Positions 1 to 6,602 of a stretch of DNA of 11,874 bases are shown in pieces. Position numbers and translations under genes: made by a program. The number at the start of each line of letters is the position of its first letter. The stretch's first letter is position 1. The notes beneath the pieces are model-generated. The model was given only the letters and a program-made list of their open reading frames with translations. It searched no databases and had not been told where the DNA came from. This DNA comes from Atopobium sp. (lineage in GTDB: Bacteria > Actinomycetota > Coriobacteriia > Coriobacteriales > Atopobiaceae). The DNA lies in the NCBI GenBank assembly GCA_015259105.1, contig JABZGZ010000034.1:1-11874 (forward strand), in the 5' to 3' direction.

Positions 1-14
1 GCGGAACAGGCCAT
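1..14 (-). CDS. 5' end of an unidentified gene leaving the window
   Basis: An ATG at 14-12 on the minus strand opens a reading frame (M-A-C-S) that runs off the left edge after four complete codons. It is preceded by AAGAAAGGACCACGT, a ribosome binding site with about the usual spacing. The string AAGGACCACG is the same one that precedes the nitroreductase start at 981, so the two genes have near-identical initiation regions. It lies downstream of the nitroreductase in the same orientation. Four codons do not allow a product to be named, and the start is inferred only from the binding site. Confidence 0.45.
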
Positions 15-210
15 ACGTGGTCCTTTCTTGTTGGTGGTGCGTCGATGAGCTGGGAAGTTACGCGGAGGTGCGCTGTTGGACGGCGGTGAGCTGGGAGGCG
101 CGGTGAGCTGGGAGGAGCTACAAGCTGGAGTGTTGCTCGGAGAGCCGCTACTTGGAAAAGCGCCGCTCAGGAAGGCGGTGTGGGGGGGGAGTGAGGCGTT
201 TGTGAGTGCG
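15..210. repeat. Intergenic stretch with GAGCTGGGA repeats and a G8 run
   Basis: This roughly 200-bp gap lies between the nitroreductase stop and the next leftward start. It holds two exact copies of GCGGTGAGCTGGGAGG (83-98 and 100-115), 17 bp apart in register, and a related copy GATGAGCTGGGAAG (44-57). GCTACTTGGAAAAGCG (near 143) and GCTACTCGGAAACG (near 210) also resemble one another. A run of eight G occurs at 182-189. No convincing terminator or coding frame is seen, and the plus-strand open frame here continues antisense through the nitroreductase. Confidence 0.55.
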
Positions 211-981
211 CTACTCGGAAACGATAAAGCAACCAGGCTGTCCAAGCTCCCACGTACCTTTGAGGTCAGCAGCAAGCTCAAAGTGCAGCTTGGAGATGCC
301 CAGGTCGTAGTCTTGGACAAGGTGATGCTGGTTTGGCATAGAAGCACTTACCACGCCATCTGTCAGGTTAAATACAACAGGCAGCTTGTTGATGGCGGTT
401 GGACATGCCAAAACCGCATTAATGCCGCGATTAAACCACTCGGGCATCTGCTCTGGCTCAGTTGGCTGGCCGTTTGCCGTCATAATCTGTGCAGGCTTCT
501 TGGTACGCAGGCGAATTGCGGTACGAATGCCCTCCTGCTTGAGCGGAATCTTCTCTGGAGCGTATCCGATGGAGATAATAATGCCCAGCTTAAGGCCGCT
601 GTACTCGTCGCGAGCCAGGGTCTTCCAGTCCATGGTCTCGGCAATCCAGCATGAGCCAATGCCCAGCTGTGTGGCGAGAAGAACGATCTTCTCGCCATAG
701 TAACCGATGAGCTCACGGGCAATTGCGTCTTCACAATAACCTGCTACGTAGTGGTAAATGGGGCCGACAATAGACCTGTTCTTCATGTGGACGGAGGTGC
801 CGTCCTCGAGGTGAGGACCTTCGATGGTAAGGATTGCGGGATGATCGGGAGCAACCTCTGCCATCTGGGCATTTGCGACGTTAATGGCTTCTTGGAGCTG
901 AGAGAGTTTCTCTTGCTCAATAGGCTTTTGGTCGTAGGCGCGCAGGGAAATGCGCTGGTCCATGGCTTCTTTTACGTCCAT
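211..981 (-). CDS. Nitroreductase family protein (TM1586-like, two-lobed)
   Basis: Probable FMN-dependent cytoplasmic oxidoreductase of 256 residues. The N-terminus has the family's basic FMN-phosphate motif (QRISLRAYDQKPI, residues 9-21). GIGSCWIAETMDW (107-119) and IIISIGYAPEKIPL (134-147) match the usual nitroreductase flavin core. The second half (FNRGINAVLACPTAINKLPVVFNL, 183-206) resembles the internal second half seen in TM1586-type nitroreductases, where a pseudo-dimer forms in one chain. The open frame extends to 1020, but ATG 981 is chosen because AGGAAGGACCACG sits directly before it. It starts 22 nt after the mgtA stop, so it is probably co-transcribed with mgtA. The physiological substrate cannot be read from sequence. 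Confidence 0.85.
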   Translation of the reverse strand: MDVKEAMDQRISLRAYDQKPIEQEKLSQLQEAINVANAQMAEVAPDHPAILTIEGPHLEDGTSVHMKNRSIVGPIYHYVAGYCEDAIARELIGYYGEKIVLLATQLGIGSCWIAETMDWKTLARDEYSGLKLGIIISIGYAPEKIPLKQEGIRTAIRLRTKKPAQIMTANGQPTEPEQMPEWFNRGINAVLACPTAINKLPVVFNLTDGVVSASMPNQHHLVQDYDLGISKLHFELAADLKGTWELGQPGCFIVSE

Positions 982-1003
982 CGTGGTCCTTCCTGGAGCA
1001 AGG

Positions 1004-3913
1004 TTAGAGCAGAGAGCCAAATCGCTTAACGTAGAGGCTCTTGATTATGGTGATAAGAACCATATACCCGCTCATGAGCGCCACTAACCACCCAAAGAAT
1101 GACAAAGGTAGAGCAACAAGGCTCAAAGGCTGGGCAAACATGGGCAGATACGGAAGAGCGCTAACCACAATGATTCCCGCGGTTGTGAGGGCAAACAGTG
1201 AGGTAGAAGGCATGCTTTGAACAAACGGAATCTTGTTGGTTCTAAGTGCGTGAAGAACAAAGGTCTGGGTCCACATGGATTCGATAAACCAGCCTGTCTG
1301 GAAAGACAGAATAAAGAGCATCTGAGCTGCGGTGTTTCCAGCTGCGACAAGTTCTGCCCAGGTTCCTCCGGCAAGGGCGGGAGAGACCACAAAGAACATA
1401 AGCGCAAAGGTTAGTACATCAAAGATTGAACTGACTGGTCCAATCCAAAGCATAAAGTTTGTAATCGAATGAGCGTCCCAAGAGCGAGGGCTTGAAAGGA
1501 ACGAATTATCAACGTTGTCCCAAGGAATTGCGATGCAGGTAACGGTATATGCGAGTCCCAAAAGGAGCAACTGGAGGGCGCTCATAGGCAAAAACGGCAG
1601 GAAGAAGCTGGCCACCAAAACGGACAGCACGTTACCAAAGTTGGAGCTTGCGGTTGCTTTGATGTATTTGATGGTGTTGCCGTAGGTTCTGCGACCCTCT
1701 TCAACACCGTGCTCAAGTACCAGCAGGTCCTTCTGTAGCAAGATGATGTCTGCGGACTCTTTTGCCACGTCAACGGCAGTATCGACGGAGATTCCTACGT
1801 CGGAAGAGCGCATGGCGGCAGCGTCGTTAATGCCGTCGCCCATGAAGCCGACCACGTGGTTGTTGGACCTGAGCGCGGAGACAACGCGAGCTTTTTGCAT
1901 AGGGGAAAGCTTTGCAAAGAGCTGGGTCTTCTCGACACGCTCTTTGAGCTGCTCGTCGTTGAGATTCTCTACGTCGCTTCCAAGTAAGAGCTCGTCAACG
2001 TGGATGCCCACCTTCTTGCAGACGGCGGCAGCAACGCCCTCGTTGTCACCGGTGAGTACCTTGACCTGCCCGCCTCTCTGGTTGAGCTTGGCAATTGCCT
2101 CGCGAGCGCTCTCTTTTGGCGGATCCAAGAAGGCCAGGTAGCCAATAAGCACCATGTCGCGCTCGTCGTCTACGCCAAACTCGCCGACGCCGCGAGGGTC
2201 GCTCTTCTGAGCAACACCAACCACGCGCATTCCCTCCTGATTGAGCTGGTAGACGCGGTTCATAACGCTCTTGCGCTGGGCGGGAGTCAGCGGCTTAATT
2301 TCGGAGTCCAGGTCAACAAAGGAGCATGCGTTGAGGACTTCCTCGACGGCGCCCTTGGTAATCATCTGCGTCTTGTCAGTTTTTGTGTTTCTCACCACAA
2401 CGCTCATGCGGCGACGCTCAAAGTCAAACGGGACCTCGTCGATTTTCTCGTACTCAATGCTCAGTAGGTTGGTGGGCAGCTCGTCATTTGAGGTCTTGAT
2501 GATTGCGTTGTCAATGAGGTTGCGAAGGCCCGTCTGGAAGTAGCTGTTCAGATACGCGTGGCGGAGCACACGAGAATCCTCTTCGCCCAGAATGTTGAGA
2601 TGGCGCTCAAGTACAACCTCGTCAGCGGTGATAGTACCGGTTTTGTCGGTGCACAGGATGTCCATGGCACCCAGGTTTTGGATTGCGGCTGGATTCTTAA
2701 CAATAACGTCCTGCTTGGCCATTTGCGTTCCACCGCGAGAAAGGCAAGTGGTCACAATAACAGGCAGCATCTGAGGGGTAATGCCAACGGCAACAGAGAC
2801 GCTGAAGAGCAATGCGTCAAACCAGTCACCCTTGAGGAATCCGTTTGCAAAGAACACGATAGGGCACATGATCAGCATGAACGAGACAAGCACCTTGGAG
2901 ACAGACTTGAGACCCTCGTCAAAGCTGGTCTCGCCGGCAGGCTGCTGGAGCAGCTCAGACATGGTGCCCACGTAGGATTTGTTGCCGGTTGCAACTACCA
3001 CTACCGTGGCACTTCCCGACTGAACGGTAGTACCGGCAAACAGCAGGTTTGTGCACTCAGAGAGCGAGAGGGGATAGCGTGTACCATCCGCGCGACGGCG
3101 AGCGTGCACTACACCAGCAGTTTTCTCGACGGACTCTGATTCTCCGGTGAGCGCGGTCTCGTTGACAAAGAGGTCCTTGGCGTCCAGAACGCGGCAGTCT
3201 GCAGGAATCATGTCTCCCGAGGCAAGGCGGATGATATCGCCAACAACTACCTGTTCAAAGGGGATCTCTTCTCCCAGAGCAGAAGCAAGCTTGGGCTCTT
3301 CAGGAGCTTCGTCTTCATCGGCAGCGCCTTCATAAGCGGCGTCTTCTTCGAAGTCCGTGAGGTCATACGCATTGGCGTCTGGGTCTTGGCTAAGCTCTTG
3401 GTCGGAGTTCTGGTTTAAGCCCTGCTCAGTGCCCGTGTCATCAAAGTCGATAGGACGGCGGATAACTCTTGTGGTTGAGGTCACCATTTTTGAGAGCGCA
3501 GCTGCCGCCGAGGCTCCCTTGGAGCTCTGGACAAAGTCAATGATGCCGGAGATAAGCACCATTGCGGTAATGATGACGACGGTTGATGGGTCCTTCTCGC
3601 CATCCGCAGCAAGCGCCACATTAGTGATGTAAGAAATGCCAGCGAGGGCAATCAAAATGAAGGTAAAGGGGCTTGCAAAGCTCTTGAGCAAGCGGATGAT
3701 AAAGGGCTCTTCGGCGGCGCTGGTAATGACGTTTGGCCCGTCGAGGTCGTATTTTGCCTGTGCAATGTCAATGGCAAGGCCGTCCGGAGTGGTGTGGAAT
3801 TTTCTACAGACGCTCTTCACCGAGTGAGTTGCGGCAAAGGTCAAGGACTGCCCAAGCTCTCCCGAAGTGGACTGAGTTGTCTTTGGTTGGTCTGTGCGTT
3901 TCATGATTGCCAT
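1004..3913 (-). CDS. mgtA: Mg2+-importing P-type ATPase (MgtA/MgtB family)
   Basis: Inner-membrane P3B-type ATPase that uses ATP to move Mg2+ into the cytoplasm. It has 969 residues, against about 900 for enterobacterial MgtA. Residues below count from ATG 3913. TGES (256-259) is the actuator loop. GITPQMLPVIVT (377-388) is the M4 ion-site region typical of MgtA. CTDKTGT (421-427) contains the phosphorylated Asp423. KGA (520-522) lies in the nucleotide domain and GDGIND (692-697) is the hinge. Membrane segments lie near 80-128, 340-385 and in six C-terminal spans (about 755-960). An extra Asp/Glu-rich stretch (about 155-216) sits inside the actuator domain. Upstream in-frame GTG 3919 overlaps GGAGGT, so ATG 3913 with 4-5 nt spacing is preferred. 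ATG 3904 is an alternative. The nitroreductase follows at 22 nt. Confidence 0.93.
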   Translation of the reverse strand: MAIMKRTDQPKTTQSTSGELGQSLTFAATHSVKSVCRKFHTTPDGLAIDIAQAKYDLDGPNVITSAAEEPFIIRLLKSFASPFTFILIALAGISYITNVALAADGEKDPSTVVIITAMVLISGIIDFVQSSKGASAAAALSKMVTSTTRVIRRPIDFDDTGTEQGLNQNSDQELSQDPDANAYDLTDFEEDAAYEGAADEDEAPEEPKLASALGEEIPFEQVVVGDIIRLASGDMIPADCRVLDAKDLFVNETALTGESESVEKTAGVVHARRRADGTRYPLSLSECTNLLFAGTTVQSGSATVVVVATGNKSYVGTMSELLQQPAGETSFDEGLKSVSKVLVSFMLIMCPIVFFANGFLKGDWFDALLFSVSVAVGITPQMLPVIVTTCLSRGGTQMAKQDVIVKNPAAIQNLGAMDILCTDKTGTITADEVVLERHLNILGEEDSRVLRHAYLNSYFQTGLRNLIDNAIIKTSNDELPTNLLSIEYEKIDEVPFDFERRRMSVVVRNTKTDKTQMITKGAVEEVLNACSFVDLDSEIKPLTPAQRKSVMNRVYQLNQEGMRVVGVAQKSDPRGVGEFGVDDERDMVLIGYLAFLDPPKESAREAIAKLNQRGGQVKVLTGDNEGVAAAVCKKVGIHVDELLLGSDVENLNDEQLKERVEKTQLFAKLSPMQKARVVSALRSNNHVVGFMGDGINDAAAMRSSDVGISVDTAVDVAKESADIILLQKDLLVLEHGVEEGRRTYGNTIKYIKATASSNFGNVLSVLVASFFLPFLPMSALQLLLLGLAYTVTCIAIPWDNVDNSFLSSPRSWDAHSITNFMLWIGPVSSIFDVLTFALMFFVVSPALAGGTWAELVAAGNTAAQMLFILSFQTGWFIESMWTQTFVLHALRTNKIPFVQSMPSTSLFALTTAGIIVVSALPYLPMFAQPLSLVALPLSFFGWLVALMSGYMVLITIIKSLYVKRFGSLL

Positions 3914-4049
3914 GTGCACCTCCGATGATTAGTGGGGACGAATGACTAATTGGTTGGTGTATGACGCAAACTGAAAGCGTTCTGTTATGTGCGAGATTTG
4001 AAACCAAATGGTCTGAAACCGGGTCATAGATTCATATATCTACAGAATT
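3914..4049 (-). promoter_or_regulatory. Long structured 5' leader of mgtA
   Basis: Inferred leader of about 135 nt between the predicted mgtA transcription start and ATG 3913. Several short perfect hairpins can be drawn on the transcript. TAGAT/ATCTA (4042-4027) has a 6-nt loop. ATTTG/CAAAT (4009-3996) has a 4-nt loop. ACGC/GCGT (3980-3964) has a 9-nt loop. ATTAGT/ACTAAT (3950-3928) has an 11-nt loop and ends a few bases before the GGAGGT ribosome binding site (3923-3918). The direct repeat TGAAACC appears at 3999-4005 and 4014-4020 on the plus strand. I do not recognise the M-box riboswitch consensus, so a Mg2+-sensing role is only a possibility suggested by the gene it precedes. Confidence 0.4.
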
Positions 4050-4055
4050 GAACAG

Positions 4056-4083
4056 GTTATAAACGAGCAGGTAAATCTGTAAA
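4056..4083 (-). promoter_or_regulatory. Candidate mgtA promoter
   Basis: On the minus strand TTTACA (4083-4078) and TATAAC (4061-4056) are separated by 16 bp. Each matches the sigma-70-type consensus at five of six positions. Transcription would begin near 4049. The promoter lies after the 31-codon small ORF (4229-4134), so mgtA could be expressed with or without it. Confidence 0.5.
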
Positions 4084-4133
4084 TGTATAAGCCAATAAGA
4101 GTTCGTGCAGTTTTAATTCAGCTGAAATCAAAT

Positions 4134-4229
4134 CTAAAACTTTTTATGGGAGGTTTCTTTATATCCTATACGCACATGAACAGAATCATCGTCGGCTGTC
4201 ATACGTAAGCCGCTACTTCGACCAGGCAT
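4134..4229 (-). CDS. Small ORF upstream of mgtA (31 aa), function unknown
   Basis: ATG 4229 opens 31 codons ending at TAG 4136-4134. The peptide starts MPGRSSGLRMTADDD and ends ETSHKKF. AAGGAGGTG (4244-4236), a full match to the anti-Shine-Dalgarno sequence, lies 6 nt before the ATG. This is the strongest ribosome binding site in the window. The peptide is hydrophilic with no membrane segment, so it does not resemble MgtS or MgtR. It could be a leader peptide, a stand-alone small protein, or the remnant of a longer gene. The stretch SVHVRIGYKE recalls the N-terminal strand and helix start of ribbon-helix-helix (RelB/DinJ-like) antitoxins, but this is weak. Nothing coding follows the stop. Confidence 0.45.
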   Translation of the reverse strand: MPGRSSGLRMTADDDSVHVRIGYKETSHKKF

Positions 4230-4235
4230 ATAAAG

Positions 4236-4255
4236 CACCTCCTTAAAATTAGGTG
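4236..4255 (-). promoter_or_regulatory. Hairpin overlapping the small-ORF ribosome binding site
   Basis: On the minus-strand transcript CACCT (4255-4251) can pair with AGGTG (4240-4236) across a 10-nt loop. The right arm is the 3' half of the AAGGAGGTG ribosome binding site of the 31-codon ORF, so the fold would hide part of it. The stem is only five base pairs and may be fortuitous. Confidence 0.3.
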
Positions 4256-4310
4256 TTTTGTAAGAGCAACGTCACTTAAAAAATGAACGTCCGTCCACTC
4301 AAGCACTCTA

Positions 4311-4339
4311 AGAGTAGTTGGGTTGACGAGATTGGTCAA
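4311..4339 (-). promoter_or_regulatory. Candidate promoter for the small ORF
   Basis: On the minus strand TTGACC (4339-4334) is followed after 17 bp by TACTCT (4316-4311), a good -35 and a weak -10. Transcription would start near 4304, about 75 nt before ATG 4229. It overlaps the rightward ribokinase promoter candidate at 4323-4362. Confidence 0.35.
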
Positions 4340-4362
4340 GTAATTACTATATACCCTATAAA
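4323..4362 (+). promoter_or_regulatory. Candidate rbsK promoter with a perfect 10-bp palindrome
   Basis: TTGACG (4323-4328) is followed by TATATA (4348-4353). A second pairing is TTGGTC (4332-4337) with TATAAA (4357-4362). Both have a long 19-bp spacer, so the exact promoter is uncertain. AGTAATTACT (4339-4348) is a perfect palindrome inside this region and could be an operator. The leader to ATG 4505 would be about 140 nt. Confidence 0.35.
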
Positions 4363-4406
4363 CAGGACATTTATTTAATACATACTGTCGAGAAGAACGT
4401 CGGGTT

Positions 4407-4482
4407 GCAACGTTGAGAAGAGCGTTGCACATCGCGGTGAGTGCCGAACCGAACTGTTGACCGGCAACGTTGAGCGCTGCAC
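4407..4482 (+). promoter_or_regulatory. Paired CAACGTTG palindromes (possible LacI-type operators)
   Basis: The 11-mer GCAACGTTGAG occurs at 4407-4417 and again at 4464-4474. Each contains the perfect 8-bp palindrome CAACGTTG (4408-4415 and 4465-4472), and the centres are 57 bp apart. The first copy continues into GCGTTGCAC and the second into GCGCTGCAC, so the region looks like an imperfect duplication. TGCAACG (4406-4412) and CGTTGCA (4423-4429) also form an inverted repeat. CG-centred palindromes are typical of LacI/RbsR-family operators, and this lies just before a ribokinase gene. No regulator gene is present, so assignment is by inference. Confidence 0.4.
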
Positions 4483-4504
4483 TCTTGCAAGGAAGGGACC
4501 TCAC

Positions 4505-5425
4505 ATGGGCAAAGTAATTGTATTTGGAAGCTTGAACATGGATATCTCCATCGAGGCAGATAAGATGCCTCAGCAGGGCGAGACTATTGGCGGCAAAAAT
4601 CTTGTCACCAGCCCAGGTGGAAAGGGCGCTAACCAAGCAGTTGCTGCAGCTCGAATGGGTGCAGATGTCCACATGATTGGTGCTGTTGGCGCTGACTCGT
4701 TTGGACAGGACCTCAAGCAGTCGCTTATTGGCTACGGCGTCAATGCGGAGCAGGTAGAAGAGCTGTCTGGGGTCTCCACGGGCGTTGCCGTGATTGTGCG
4801 CGTGGGCGGCGATAACCGTATCATTCTGGATCACGGTGCTAATTACGTTCGCACAGTTGACGACGTAAAAGCGGTGCTCGATCGCATTGCGGAGCCAGGT
4901 GACGTGTTCTTGACACAGTTCGAGTGCGAGTTGTCGACCACGTTTGAGCTCATCAGATATGCACATGAGCTGGGACTCTATACGATGGTGAACCCATCGC
5001 CAGCGGCTACCATGACCACCGGTCTTCTCGCCAGCGTGGACGTGCTTTGCCTGAACGAGATTGAGTTTGCAGATTTGTTTGGCGAGGGCAAGATTAGCCC
5101 GCTGGCAGATCCCGAGGCTGCGGTGCAGAAGGTGCTTGCAAGTGGCGTGGCTACTGCGGTGTTGACGCTGGGGTTCAAGGGCTCCATTGCTGCTGACTCG
5201 CACGGCGTGTACCAGCAGGAATGCTACCACGTGGACACCGTGGACACTACCTGTGCGGGCGACACGTTTATGGGTACGCTTGCTGCGTTCCAGGCATCGG
5301 GGCAGCTAGAGGGGCACGATATCAAGCAGGCGCTCGATGTGGCCGCGAAGGCTGCGGCGCTTGCTACCACTAAGGTTGGCGCTCAGCAATCAATTCCAAC
5401 GTATCAGCAGGTAGTTGAGTTTTAG
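4505..5425 (+). CDS. rbsK: Ribokinase (PfkB family)
   Basis: Cytoplasmic kinase that phosphorylates D-ribose with ATP to give ribose-5-phosphate. It has 306 residues, the usual length. GSLNMDI (8-14) and the first PfkB signature SPGGKGANQA (36-45) form the sugar-binding lid region. NPSPA (163-167) and NEIEF (184-188, the NxxE motif for Mg2+/phosphate) follow. The second signature DTTCAGDTFMG (247-257) contains the catalytic base Asp253. The C-terminal VGAQQSIPT is typical of RbsK. The frame is open from 4457, but ATG 4505 is preferred because AAGGAAGGG lies just before it and family homology begins there. The nucleoside hydrolase follows after 70 bp in the same direction, which suggests that ribose comes from nucleosides. 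No ribose ABC transporter gene is adjacent. Confidence 0.93.
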   Translation: MGKVIVFGSLNMDISIEADKMPQQGETIGGKNLVTSPGGKGANQAVAAARMGADVHMIGAVGADSFGQDLKQSLIGYGVNAEQVEELSGVSTGVAVIVRVGGDNRIILDHGANYVRTVDDVKAVLDRIAEPGDVFLTQFECELSTTFELIRYAHELGLYTMVNPSPAATMTTGLLASVDVLCLNEIEFADLFGEGKISPLADPEAAVQKVLASGVATAVLTLGFKGSIAADSHGVYQQECYHVDTVDTTCAGDTFMGTLAAFQASGQLEGHDIKQALDVAAKAAALATTKVGAQQSIPTYQQVVEF

Positions 5426-5495
5426 GTTAAAATTACCGTGATTGTTGCTTCATAACTCGCAGTCCACACGCAGCTCAAACGTACAAAGGAGACTT

Positions 5496-6482
5496 ATGAC
5501 AACGCTTTCAACCAAGACGCGCGTCATCATTGACACGGATCCTGGCATTGACGACGCCATTGCGCTGGGGTTTGCCCTGGTCGCAAAGGCGCTGGATATC
5601 AAGCTTATTACTACCGTCAGTGGAAATGTTGGTATCGAAAACGTTACCAACAACGCCCTCAAGCTGCTTAAATTCTGGAACCAGCACGTGCCTGTTGCGC
5701 GAGGTGCCGCCGAGCCGCTGCTCAGAAAGCCTATGGACGCAAGCGACGTTCACGGTGCGTCTGGCATGAGGGGCTACGAGTTCGACGGCATTCAGCCTGA
5801 CTGCCTTCTTGAAGAAACCGCACTTGAGGCACAGCATCGCGTCATTATGGAAGGCGCTTCCGCTGGCGAGAAAACCACGCTGGTGACGCTTGGTCCTCTG
5901 ACCAATATTGCGCTGCTGCTGAAAGCATACCCACAGGTCAAGGAGCATATCGACCGCATTGTCATGATGGGCGGCGCTCTGACCCGCGGAAACCTTGGCG
6001 TCATGTCCGAGTTCAACGTGGGCGTTGACCCCGAGGCGGCAAAGATTGTCTTTGCATCCGGCGTTCACGTGGCCATGGTTGGCCTTGAGGTGGGTGACGC
6101 CGCTCGCGTGATGCCCGAGGACATCGAGAACATCCAGAACTCCGGCAAGAGTGGTGACATGCTGGTCAAGCTGCTGCTCAACTATCGCGTCCACTACCAG
6201 GAGGAGGGCTTCAGCATGTATGACCCAACGGCCGTGGCCTACCTGCTGGCGCCCCAGATGTTTGAGACCAAAGACGTGTTTGTGGACGTCGAGTGCGCCG
6301 GCGCTCTGACAAGCGGCTGCACGGTCGTTGACCTGGCCGGATATCTTGGCGAGAAACCCAACGCAACCGTATGTGTGGGCGTCGACCAAAAGGCATTCCG
6401 TACTTGGTTTGTTCACCAGATCCAAAAGTGCAACGTCCTCGACGGCTCCGCCTCTGCAGTTGAAGGCGTGCTGCTGGACTAA
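5496..6482 (+). CDS. Nucleoside hydrolase (inosine/uridine-preferring family)
   Basis: Ca2+-dependent hydrolase that cleaves the N-glycosidic bond of ribonucleosides to base and ribose. It has 328 residues, close to the family's roughly 310-330. DTDPGIDD (13-20) is the hallmark Ca2+/ribose site. TLGPLTNIALLL (131-142), MMGGALTRGN (157-166) and SEFNVGVDPEAA (171-182) are the other conserved blocks. MYDPTAVAYL (241-250) holds the last Ca2+ ligand, Asp243. Where many members have a catalytic His before this Asp, this protein has Tyr242, so base preference cannot be assigned to RihA, RihB or RihC. The upstream ATG 5442 lacks a binding site. ATG 5496 follows AAAGGAGACTT. It is probably co-transcribed with rbsK, which would use the released ribose. 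Confidence 0.9.
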   Translation: MTTLSTKTRVIIDTDPGIDDAIALGFALVAKALDIKLITTVSGNVGIENVTNNALKLLKFWNQHVPVARGAAEPLLRKPMDASDVHGASGMRGYEFDGIQPDCLLEETALEAQHRVIMEGASAGEKTTLVTLGPLTNIALLLKAYPQVKEHIDRIVMMGGALTRGNLGVMSEFNVGVDPEAAKIVFASGVHVAMVGLEVGDAARVMPEDIENIQNSGKSGDMLVKLLLNYRVHYQEEGFSMYDPTAVAYLLAPQMFETKDVFVDVECAGALTSGCTVVDLAGYLGEKPNATVCVGVDQKAFRTWFVHQIQKCNVLDGSASAVEGVLLD

Positions 6483-6504
6483 GGCACCGTTGGATCAACG
6501 TGCC
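6483..6504 (+). other. Hairpin directly after the nucleoside hydrolase stop
   Basis: GGCAC-C-GTTG pairs with CAACGTGCC around the 3-nt loop GAT, giving nine base pairs with a single bulged C. It begins at the base after the TAA stop (6480-6482). No T-tract follows, so it is not a standard terminator. It may protect the 3' end of the mRNA. Confidence 0.4.
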
Positions 6505-6535
6505 GCCGGGGTTGCGCGCTGCAAAAACCCACAAG

Positions 6536-6574
6536 AAAAAAGCCTCTTCTCGCCATTGAGAAGAGGCTTTGTTG
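6536..6574. terminator. Bidirectional intrinsic terminator between convergent operons
   Basis: AAAGCCTCTTCTC (6539-6551) and GAGAAGAGGCTTT (6558-6570) form a perfect 13-bp stem around the 6-nt loop GCCATT. Read leftward, the hairpin is followed by a continuous T-tract (TTTTTTCTTG), a textbook terminator for the malolactic operon. Read rightward it is followed by TTTGTTGT, a weaker tract that could end the rbsK-nucleoside hydrolase transcript. Confidence 0.88.
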
Positions 6575-6602
6575 TGCGTAAAAGTGCTGTTTACAGCGCC
6601 AG

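Noticed and set aside
4110..4140. GTTTTA/TAAAAC inverted repeat around TTCAGCTGAA as a terminator after the small ORF
   Set aside because: The stem is AT-rich and interrupted, with no T-tract in the leftward direction.
3914..4200. M-box (ykoK) Mg2+ riboswitch before mgtA
   Set aside because: I could not find the conserved M-box sequence blocks, and only short hairpins are visible.
4199..5230. 343-codon open frame on the minus strand
   Set aside because: It lies mostly antisense to ribokinase, shows no recognisable domain, and its composition is what a shadow of a coding strand gives.
5508..6425. 305-codon open frame on the minus strand
   Set aside because: Fully antisense to the nucleoside hydrolase, which has clear family motifs.
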